A stretch of 64,000 nucleotides of DNA from Olivibacter sp. SDN3. Lineage in GTDB: Bacteria > Bacteroidota > Bacteroidia > Sphingobacteriales > Sphingobacteriaceae. Positions 45,084-52,416 of this stretch are shown in pieces (position 1 is the stretch's first letter; every line of letters begins with the position of its first letter). The position numbers and the translations under genes are program-made. The notes under the pieces are model-generated. The model saw only the letters and a program-made list of their open reading frames with translations, had not been told where the DNA came from and did no database searches. Where the stretch lies: NCBI RefSeq assembly GCF_014334135.1, contig NZ_CP060497.1, positions 496,001 to 560,000 of the forward strand, in the 5' to 3' direction.

Positions 45084-45201
45084 GCTTATGCGCATCCGAA
45101 GCTGCTCCCAAAGCCCTACAGGTTTTATGCCCGTTGCAGACACGGCCTAGAAGACGGCGGCGGAGCACGCTCGGATCCAGACATGGAGCAACGGGCATAA
45201 A
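45084..45201. repeat. Mosaic dispersed repeat, copy A
   Basis: Three modules are shared with copy B at 55218-55303. Bases 45084-45116 match 55236-55268 at 29 of 33 positions. Bases 45121-45143 are the exact reverse complement of 55281-55303. Internally, tttatgcccgttgc (45124-45137) and gcaacgggcataaa (45188-45201) form a perfect 14-base inverted repeat 78 bases long. It lies 16 bases after a SusD stop codon on the coding strand. A REP- or MITE-like mobile hairpin element is likely. Confidence 0.6.
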
Positions 45202-45216
45202 TATACTTTTATTCAT

Positions 45217-46764
45217 TTAATTGTATCCCGGATTTTGCGTCAGGAGATTATTCAGCTGTAGCTCCAAATACGGGATAGGAAAAATTAGCCGGTTTTCATT
45301 TACCTGATAAGCATTTCTAGAGATGAAACCATAACGATCCTTCATTTCCTCTCCATGCGCATTCATCACCTCAATGGCCTTGCCCGTTCTTACCAGATCG
45401 TGCCAGCGATGATTTTCGAAGGCCAGCTCTACTCTTCTCTCATGTGCAATGGCATCGCGCAAAGCTACCTGATCAGTAACCGTCACCGGCGATAAAGAAG
45501 CTCCGGCACGTTGTCTTACCTGATTCACCAATTCGATGGCTTCGCCGGGATTACCGCTCTCATTTAGGCATTCTGCCAAGAGCAATAGCACATTGGAATA
45601 ACGGTATACAGGCCAGTTATCGTCCGTATTACGCTCCCTGTTATGTGGATGCAAATATTTACGCACAAAAGGCTTAGCCGTTTTTCCCGGAGGCTGCACA
45701 TATCCTTCACTACTTTCAACAGACTCAATGTTAAAGTTACCATCGCCCCCGATGACACCTTGGGCAATTCCGATGGAAGCACCTTTACGCGTATCACCTT
45801 CTTCATAAGCATCCATCATATCTCCTGTTGGCACATTCCACCCGCCGTAATTCAAGGTGTTAGACGTTACACCGGTAATGACTTCCACATTGGTTGACTT
45901 CGGAATGAACCAATAGGTAAACATGCTCTGTTGCCCTTGATCGCCCTGCATAAATTGAATCTCGAAGATCGACTCCCTACTGTTTTTGTTCCCCAAGGCA
46001 TACACATCTTCATAATTGGAAAGTAAACTATAACCCATGGTGGTCACTGATCGCAATAAGGGTTCCGCAGCAGCAAAGTCATGCCTTGTCATGTACACCT
46101 CTGCCAACAGTGTAGACGCTGAGCCTTTATTTGCCCGACCATTTTGCGGAAAGCTGGGATCAGGTAATTTGCTGATGGCATCTTCCAGGTCATTGATAAT
46201 AACCGCGTACACCTCGTCTACCGAAGATCGCGGGAGGAAAGCTTCCGCCTGTTCGCTAACTTCATTCAGATATAGGGGTACGTCTCCAAAGTAGCGTACC
46301 AAATTAAAATAGTAATAGGCACGGAGGAATTTGGTTTCGCCGATGATGGGATCTTTTGCTTCCTGCTCAAAATCGGCCTCTTCGATTCGATCCAAAATCG
46401 TATTGGCCCGTGAGACACCGATATAACAATTGTTGAAATAGTCGTTTGTCCATTGATTCTGCGAATCATCCAGGAAATCATCAATATTTTCCCTTCGGAT
46501 GATATGAATCCCCCGGTCGGGTGCATAATAGTCATAATGCGTGTTATCCGACCTCATTTCCCCCATCAGGTAACCACTCTCATTTACGGTGCTGCGCAAG
46601 GTTTGATACACACCGTTGACCGCCTGTTGAAATTGCTCTGCGGTTTCGTAGAAATCCTCAGCATTGGCTTCTGAATCCGGCGTCAGGTTCAGGAATTCCT
46701 GACTGCATGACGACACGATAACGGCTGCCGGCATGATGATATAGTATAAAAATATTCGCTTCAT
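45217..46764 (-). CDS. SusD/RagB-type outer-membrane lipoprotein
   Basis: A 515-residue lipoprotein (lipobox VSSC, Cys about residue 20) beginning SQEFLNLTPDSEANAEDFYETAEQFQQAVNGVYQTLRS. The core ETKFLRAYYYFNLVRYFGDVPLYL and the C-terminal VELAFENHRWHDLVRTGKAIEVMNAHG with final NPGYN are diagnostic for SusD. It follows SusC by 10 bases and should cap that receptor. Its C-terminal helix is very similar to that of the SusD at 26724-28196, pointing to related binding scaffolds. After its stop comes the repeat-rich gap, and then the GH78, GH106-like and isomerase genes. The glycan ligand is not identifiable. Confidence 0.95.
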   Translation of the reverse strand: MKRIFLYYIIMPAAVIVSSCSQEFLNLTPDSEANAEDFYETAEQFQQAVNGVYQTLRSTVNESGYLMGEMRSDNTHYDYYAPDRGIHIIRRENIDDFLDDSQNQWTNDYFNNCYIGVSRANTILDRIEEADFEQEAKDPIIGETKFLRAYYYFNLVRYFGDVPLYLNEVSEQAEAFLPRSSVDEVYAVIINDLEDAISKLPDPSFPQNGRANKGSASTLLAEVYMTRHDFAAAEPLLRSVTTMGYSLLSNYEDVYALGNKNSRESIFEIQFMQGDQGQQSMFTYWFIPKSTNVEVITGVTSNTLNYGGWNVPTGDMMDAYEEGDTRKGASIGIAQGVIGGDGNFNIESVESSEGYVQPPGKTAKPFVRKYLHPHNRERNTDDNWPVYRYSNVLLLLAECLNESGNPGEAIELVNQVRQRAGASLSPVTVTDQVALRDAIAHERRVELAFENHRWHDLVRTGKAIEVMNAHGEEMKDRYGFISRNAYQVNENRLIFPIPYLELQLNNLLTQNPGYN

Positions 46765-46774
46765 GATCTAATAA

Positions 46775-49700
46775 TTAAAAACCAACATTTACCCCAAAAG
46801 TGAAAGTCCTTGGAATAGGATAAGTCGTTTGATCAACACCCAACCTTAATGGGTCATCTCCCTCATTATTTGCTACTTCAGGATTCATTCCCGGATATTT
46901 CGTTAACATCAATGCCTCCTGTATACTGGCATATACCCTTATATTTTTGAGGTAATTGCTATTGGTAATTTCAAAACTCCTGCCCAGCGTAATGTTCCTT
47001 AAAGAAACATACGAGGCATCGTATACCCAGCGGGAATTGGTAAAGCGATACAGCTCAGTTGTACCACTCAAGGTACGAGGGACCTCCCCGTTCCCCGGAT
47101 CTTCGAGCGAACGCCAGCCATTCAACATCTCCTTACGCACATTGAATACGCCATCCAGGTTTTCGATATTTTCATAGGTGGCCGCCATGGTTTGACCACC
47201 CACTGAACCAGCAATTAAGAAGCTCAGATCCCAGTTTCTATACCGGAAACTATTGGTTAAGCCGAAAATAAAATCGGGATTCGGATCACCGATAAAGGTG
47301 CGGTCGTTCATATCGATCACACCATCGCCATTAATATCTTTCATGCGTACCGTACCCACCTGCGAAGAACTGTGCTTCGGCTGCGTGTCAAATTCTTCCT
47401 GCGTCATGTATACACCATCATAAATATAACCATAAAACTGTCCGATAGGCTGCCCTACGGCAGTGCGATTAAAATCACCCTGTTCGGTAAATCCTCCTAT
47501 TGGTGTATCATTCGTACCGAGCTGTAGTACTTCGTTACGATTGAAGGTAATATTGAAATCAGTATTCCAAGTCAATTCCCCGGTTAAGTTTTTAGTACTG
47601 ATACCGATTTCATGCCCCCAGAATTTAAAAGCCCCGATATTGGTAAAAACCTCCGTAAAACCAGACGCCCGGGGCAATTCAACGGGATAAAGCATACCAT
47701 CTGTTTTCTTATAATAATAATCGTATATCAGATTGATTCGATCGTCCCATAAGCCCAATTCCAGACCGGCGTCAAATTGTTTGGTGGTTTCCCAACTCAA
47801 CAGCGTATTGCCTAAGGAGTTAATTGCCAACCCCTGTACCAATGAGCCTCCGAAAACATAGTTATTAGGTCCCATCATAGCGATGGAGGTGTAATTACCG
47901 ATATTGTTGTTTCCTACCAATCCGTAGCTGGCTCGCACCTTCAGAAAAGATATCTTTTCCTGTTCCTGCAAAAAACTTTCATCACTGGCCACCCATCCGA
48001 CAGATACCGAAGGGAACGTACCCCATCTGCGGTCGCTTCCAAAACGGGAAGACCCATCTCGCCTCACCGCCGCGGATAATAAGTAACGTCCTTTAAAACT
48101 GTAATTTACCCGGCCAATTAAGGACTCAAGTGACCAGGCCTGCGTATTGCTTCCTGCTTCGGTAACAGTAGCAGCGGCATCCAACCAAGGGATCTGATCA
48201 TTCGGAAAATCCGTTTTATTGATTCCACTATTTTCCTGACGGTATTTCTGGGTAGTATATCCCGCCAGTAGGTCGAATGTATGATCACCGATTGACTTAT
48301 TATAAGTTAACACATTTTCGTTCAACCATGAATAATAGGTTTGGGTATTGTATTGCCCGGTTGCCAATTGTGGAGGCGCTACAAAAAGCCCACCTCCCGA
48401 TGTGGAGGATACAAAAAGCTGTTGGGTCTGTGCACCAACATCAATATCTGCTCGGGTTTTAAATTTCAGTCCGTCTAATATCTGGTATTCGCCAAAAATA
48501 TTACCCAGGATTCGATTGCGTTTATAATCGTCTAACTTCTCGCCCAACACGCGGTACCAGTTAGGGTTAGGGAACATACCAAAGGTATTGGCGGTTAAGG
48601 GCAGACTACCATCTTCATTGATTGCGGGGCTTATTGGACTGGTAATAAAGCCACCATCGATCACTTGCCTTTGGCCATCGGTATTAGTCAAGGTATTATG
48701 GTCAAGCTGTAAAGTCGGCGCAATATTGAATCCCAGTGTCAATTTCTCGGTTGGCCGGTACTCATTGTTTGCCCGAAAGGAAAACCGTTGGTAGCCGGTA
48801 TTGTGCAGCACCCCTTGTTGATTCATATACCCTGCGGTTACTGCTGAGCTGAATTTCTCCGTATTGGACGTTAACGACAGGGAATAATTCTGGATGGGTG
48901 CTCCCTGTCGCAAAAGCACACCATACCAATCTGTTCCTTCGCCATACTGTTCTGGATTGGCATAATCGTCAGGGATTTCCGCCAACCCCGTCGCAGGATT
49001 CGTCCAGTTTTCGTAACGGATTTTATCTTCATAGAAATTCCGCTGCCATTGTGCAAATTCACGGGCGTTCATCACATCCGGTCGGCCACGCTGCGGCACA
49101 TGTTGCACACCTCCAAAGGCAGAGAAATTGACATTCACACCTTCGGTACCTTTTCCGCTTTTTGTGGTAACAAGCACCACACCGTTCGCTGCACGAGAGC
49201 CATATAAAGCCGTAGCAGAGGCGTCTTTGAGCACCGAAAAACTCTCGATCTCATCGGGATTTATATTATTGATATCACCCGTTACAGGCTGACCATCTAC
49301 GACGTATAAGGGGTTGCTGCTTGCGTTCATGGAAGCAGATCCACGTACACGAACATTCATCCCCTGCCCTGGTCGCCCTGTGGTTTGCGTAATCTGCACG
49401 CCGGGAATCCGGTTCTGCAATTTTTGAGAAAACTGCCCTACCGGCATATCTTTCATTTCTGTGGCATTGATCTGGGAGATCGCACCGGTAACTTCCTTAC
49501 GCTGTTGCGTACCGTAACTGATCACCACTTCTTCCAGCACCTGCGATGCTTCACGGAGCACTACATCTAAACGTTGACTTTCCACAGTAATAGTGGTATC
49601 CTGATAACCTACAAAAGTGAAAGTGAGCCTGGCACCTTTTACCGTTTCCAGCTGGTAGCTACCTGTTTGATCCGTTTTTGCTCCCTGTTTGGAGCCTTGA

Positions 49701-49855
49701 ACAAGGACAGATACACCTTCAATAGGTCCTTGATTATCCGTCACCGTACCACTTACCGTAAGCGATTGTTGCGCATAACCGATAGAACCGGCTAGCAATC
49801 CAGCAAACAGCAGCAGGAACTTCATACGCGCACTGACATAAAAAAAACAACTCAT
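46775..49855 (-). CDS. SusC/RagA-type TonB-dependent receptor
   Basis: A 1026-residue outer-membrane receptor without STN domain. An internal ATG at 49825 (MKFLLLFAGLLAGSIGYAQ) gives a more typical signal peptide than the ATG at 49855; both are possible. The carboxypeptidase-regulatory-like domain (TVTDNQGPIEGVSVLVQG) is followed by EEVVISYGTQQRKEVTGAISQI and the plug (LYVVDGQPVTG, SFSVLKDASATALYGSRAANG), then the barrel ending FTFGVNVGF. It should take up the oligosaccharide caught by the SusD encoded just downstream. Upstream, the 224-base region shared with the divergent AraC gene contains the operator-like cluster at 49910-49948, so AraC-type control is likely and there is no ECF/anti-sigma pair for this receptor. 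Confidence 0.95.
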   Translation of the reverse strand: MSCFFYVSARMKFLLLFAGLLAGSIGYAQQSLTVSGTVTDNQGPIEGVSVLVQGSKQGAKTDQTGSYQLETVKGARLTFTFVGYQDTTITVESQRLDVVLREASQVLEEVVISYGTQQRKEVTGAISQINATEMKDMPVGQFSQKLQNRIPGVQITQTTGRPGQGMNVRVRGSASMNASSNPLYVVDGQPVTGDINNINPDEIESFSVLKDASATALYGSRAANGVVLVTTKSGKGTEGVNVNFSAFGGVQHVPQRGRPDVMNAREFAQWQRNFYEDKIRYENWTNPATGLAEIPDDYANPEQYGEGTDWYGVLLRQGAPIQNYSLSLTSNTEKFSSAVTAGYMNQQGVLHNTGYQRFSFRANNEYRPTEKLTLGFNIAPTLQLDHNTLTNTDGQRQVIDGGFITSPISPAINEDGSLPLTANTFGMFPNPNWYRVLGEKLDDYKRNRILGNIFGEYQILDGLKFKTRADIDVGAQTQQLFVSSTSGGGLFVAPPQLATGQYNTQTYYSWLNENVLTYNKSIGDHTFDLLAGYTTQKYRQENSGINKTDFPNDQIPWLDAAATVTEAGSNTQAWSLESLIGRVNYSFKGRYLLSAAVRRDGSSRFGSDRRWGTFPSVSVGWVASDESFLQEQEKISFLKVRASYGLVGNNNIGNYTSIAMMGPNNYVFGGSLVQGLAINSLGNTLLSWETTKQFDAGLELGLWDDRINLIYDYYYKKTDGMLYPVELPRASGFTEVFTNIGAFKFWGHEIGISTKNLTGELTWNTDFNITFNRNEVLQLGTNDTPIGGFTEQGDFNRTAVGQPIGQFYGYIYDGVYMTQEEFDTQPKHSSSQVGTVRMKDINGDGVIDMNDRTFIGDPNPDFIFGLTNSFRYRNWDLSFLIAGSVGGQTMAATYENIENLDGVFNVRKEMLNGWRSLEDPGNGEVPRTLSGTTELYRFTNSRWVYDASYVSLRNITLGRSFEITNSNYLKNIRVYASIQEALMLTKYPGMNPEVANNEGDDPLRLGVDQTTYPIPRTFTFGVNVGF

Positions 49856-49909
49856 AAAGGCTTCATATTTGGTGAATTAATTAGTTTTTGGAGCCTATAT
49901 CTACGCCAA

Positions 49910-49948
49910 CTATCCTGCCCTGTTATGCACTGTGCTGTACTATCACGG
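49910..49948. promoter_or_regulatory. Operator-like cluster between SusC and AraC regulator genes
   Basis: The region contains ctatcctg (49910-49917), a 20-base stretch at 49920-49939 that nearly equals 21995-22014, and tactatcacgg (49938-49948). On the minus strand GATAGT recurs with a 30-base spacing. All three parts occur in front of other PUL units in the window. The cluster lies 55-93 bases before the SusC start and about 130 bases before the AraC start, a normal place for a divergent AraC-type operator. Confidence 0.6.
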
Positions 49949-50079
49949 CGTCGGATTATATAAAATAATCTATAGCTTTGTATTGGTCAGATATAAACCG
50001 ATAGTCAAAATTCAGCAATATTGAAGTAGCGATAAATACAGTTTTTGATACTTTACATGTAATTTTTGATCCACCAATT

Positions 50080-50979
50080 ATGCAAACCTTCCAGAAATAC
50101 CTACCCATACAACCGAGTGACCAGAAATGGGGTTTATATGCGTTGAGCGTGGGGTTTGGGCAAATAAATGCTGCCCATAACTATCCATCCCCCAATCACC
50201 CTTCAACTTACCGTTTCGAATGGGACAAGGGGCGTGTGCTCAGGGAATATCAGCTCATTTACATTACACGTGGCGAAGGGGTTTTTGAATCCACAAAAAG
50301 TGGTATCCAACGGGTATACCCCGGATCTATCATTATTCTTTTTCCGAATGAATGGCATCGTTATAAACCCGATGAAGCTACCGGATGGGCCGAATATTGG
50401 GTAGGATTTAATGGCCCTGTTGCCGACCAACTCATCAAGAACAACTTTTTCACGCCCTATAATCCCGTGATCAATTTGGGTTTTAAGGATGAAGTAATAG
50501 ATCTATATGATCATATAACCGAACAAAGCAGGCAAGAAAGGCCTTATTATCAACAGTTGGTATCTGGTGATATCCTACAGTTATTAGGTAATATATATGC
50601 CTTATCGCGAGAGAAGCAGTTGGATGGCGATGACAGCTATATTCATGATCTCATCAACCAGTCGAAGCTTGTTTTACGTGAAAATTTCGAACAGCTTATT
50701 TCTATAGAAGATATTGCTGAACAATTAGGTGTAAGTTATTCGCTATTTCGGAAAGCCTTTAAAAAACATGTAGGCATCTCTCCCGGGCAATACCTCATAC
50801 AATTGAAAATAGAAAAAGCTAAATTTCTGCTTAACCATCCGCATAAGCGGATTAAAGATATTGCTTATGAACTAGGTTTCGACTCTTGTTTTTATTTTTC
50901 AAAATTATTTAAAGATAAAACCGGTTTGTCACCGGAGCACTATAGGCGGAATAAGATGACGGGCGGTATTAAAATTTAA
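50080..50979 (+). CDS. AraC-family transcriptional regulator
   Basis: A 299-residue protein with an N-terminal cupin-like ligand-binding domain (VLREYQLIYITRGEGVFES, YPGSIIILFPNEWHRYKPDEATGWAEYWVGFNG) and two C-terminal helix-turn-helix motifs (ISIEDIAEQLGVSYSLFRKAFKKHVGISPGQYLIQLKIEKAK, then RIKDIAYELGFDSCFYFSKLFKDKTGLSPEHYRR). Members of this type bind a sugar and activate sugar genes. It lies divergent from the SusC at 46775-49855 and convergent with the NPP-like gene. As the only AraC-type regulator here, and next to the operator-like cluster, it is the best candidate to recognise the repeats found upstream of the other units. The effector could be L-rhamnose or an oligosaccharide; not shown. 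Confidence 0.93.
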   Translation: MQTFQKYLPIQPSDQKWGLYALSVGFGQINAAHNYPSPNHPSTYRFEWDKGRVLREYQLIYITRGEGVFESTKSGIQRVYPGSIIILFPNEWHRYKPDEATGWAEYWVGFNGPVADQLIKNNFFTPYNPVINLGFKDEVIDLYDHITEQSRQERPYYQQLVSGDILQLLGNIYALSREKQLDGDDSYIHDLINQSKLVLRENFEQLISIEDIAEQLGVSYSLFRKAFKKHVGISPGQYLIQLKIEKAKFLLNHPHKRIKDIAYELGFDSCFYFSKLFKDKTGLSPEHYRRNKMTGGIKI

Positions 50980-51008
50980 TAAGCGATTGGCGCCAGCTTA
51001 ACCGGTTG

Positions 51009-52304
51009 CTATTCAAAATAAGGTTGGGATGATCGTCCCTTCGCAGTAGGCATATTCAATTGGAGATATTCTTTCACGAACATCGTCACATCTTTAAGAT
51101 CCATCTCCTCAATAGAAACACCTTGGTTGAGCTTCGGTCCGGTTGCGACAAAGCCTGTTTGAATAGGCTGTGTATCGGGGAAATGTCCATGCGTGCCACC
51201 TTTCCCTTCTTTCATAGGTTCTCCTACAACGCTGTTTCCAAAAGATGTACCCTGCAAACCTGATAGCGCAAAACTGGCCGATGGGTTCGCTCCAATTTCC
51301 TTCATTTGATTTTCATGAATGATACGAAAGCATTTTTTTTCATTTTCGGGCAAGTTGTTTAACATCTCAAGTACGCGATTTCTGGTCACTGTATCCTGCT
51401 TGTCTTTTAAAAACAGAAACGCTGAGCCACCAACGGCAAAGAATTGGGCCTTCCAATCGGTTTTCTTATCTGGGTCCAACAAGCCTTCACGTACTAACCA
51501 AATATTGGGATTTACCTGTTGTGTAACGTCGTAAAAACCATGGTCTCCGGTAACGATCAGCAAGGTACTATCTTCCATACCGGCATCTTTAATGGCCTCT
51601 CGGATTAAACCTATTCCTTGGTCGGCATGGTGAATAGCTTCATACACCGCTTTGCCATCCCTTCCTGTGGTATGCTCTGCATGGTCTACAGAAATCAAGT
51701 GAATGGTCATCAAATGAGGTTTGTATTGACGTATGATATGTGCTGAAGCCGGAGCATTAAATTCATCTTCTCCCCACTTCACTTCTTGGTTGGGAAACAA
51801 TAGCAATCGGATGGAATCTGTAATCCCCTTCGGTTCGGCATAACTGCTGCGGATATTTTCTCCCATACTGCCTATATCGGAAATATTGATATCAATAGGA
51901 GCTTCCGCGGAAACAGGCCACAGCATGGAAGCCACTTTTAATCCCTTCTTTTTGGCTGCTTCCCAGATGGTGGGAGCAGTAATCTGGTTGAAGTTCCAAT
52001 AAATTTTTCCGGTTACACTATCCGGTTCGAACAACGCATTGGAAGTAATACCATGTTCGGATGGTTGAACACCCGTAACAATTGTTGTATGAGAGGGGTA
52101 GGTTATGGACGGAAAAACACTATTCACTCCTCTCGCATAAATACCCTGTGATTTAAGTTGCTTCAGATTTGGTGTGTCCCATTTTTCTTCTAAGTAGAAA
52201 TCCGGCCTAAAGCCATCGATGGTTACCAATACAACATGTTTCTGCGCAAATATTGCCGAAATAAAAAATATTTTAACGAATAATATAACCGATAATTTTT
52301 TCAT
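51009..52304 (-). CDS. Nucleotide pyrophosphatase/phosphodiesterase (alkaline phosphatase superfamily), secreted
   Basis: A 431-residue protein with a signal peptide (FVKIFFISAIFAQ). The metal site and nucleophile are visible: VTIDGFRPD (D30), PSITYPSHTT (T68 is the candidate nucleophile), SVDHAEHTTG and TGDHGFYDV, as in NPP-type enzymes. Members hydrolyse phosphodiester or pyrophosphate bonds of nucleotides and sugar nucleotides, some phospholipids. It is the last gene of the rhamnogalacturonan operon, 112 bases after GH106, and ends 29 bases from the convergent AraC stop. Why a phosphodiesterase belongs to a pectin operon is not clear; it may be a separate unit that lies beside it. Confidence 0.88.
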   Translation of the reverse strand: MKKLSVILFVKIFFISAIFAQKHVVLVTIDGFRPDFYLEEKWDTPNLKQLKSQGIYARGVNSVFPSITYPSHTTIVTGVQPSEHGITSNALFEPDSVTGKIYWNFNQITAPTIWEAAKKKGLKVASMLWPVSAEAPIDINISDIGSMGENIRSSYAEPKGITDSIRLLLFPNQEVKWGEDEFNAPASAHIIRQYKPHLMTIHLISVDHAEHTTGRDGKAVYEAIHHADQGIGLIREAIKDAGMEDSTLLIVTGDHGFYDVTQQVNPNIWLVREGLLDPDKKTDWKAQFFAVGGSAFLFLKDKQDTVTRNRVLEMLNNLPENEKKCFRIIHENQMKEIGANPSASFALSGLQGTSFGNSVVGEPMKEGKGGTHGHFPDTQPIQTGFVATGPKLNQGVSIEEMDLKDVTMFVKEYLQLNMPTAKGRSSQPYFE

Positions 52305-52416
52305 TATTAAACCATTTTATGATTCAAAGTTAACTTTCATTCATTAAGTCAATGTTAAATTCTATTTTACCTTGCATCCTTGACGTTTTTTAACCGAATG
52401 CAGATGGAGCCTTATC

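Larger units (their letters stand above)
44734..45216. other. 483-base repeat-rich intergenic region inside the operon
   Basis: Between SusD and GH78 there is no supported gene. The stretch contains an 11-base inverted repeat at 44754-44779, another aaaagtaac at 45048-45056, and the mosaic repeat at 45084-45201. A 70-codon minus-strand frame covering 45004-45216 runs through the repeats, is rich in Arg and Cys and has no domain. The lower AT content from about 45050 to 45195 contrasts with the flanks. Confidence 0.55.

Noticed and set aside
45004-45216. 70-codon minus-strand open frame after SusD
   Set aside because: It runs through the gtaac and mosaic repeats, has Arg/Cys-rich composition, no domain and no start signal.
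50980-51008. Terminator between the convergent AraC and NPP-like genes
   Set aside because: Only the 8-base palindrome aaccggtt was found; no stem with a T-tract in either direction.
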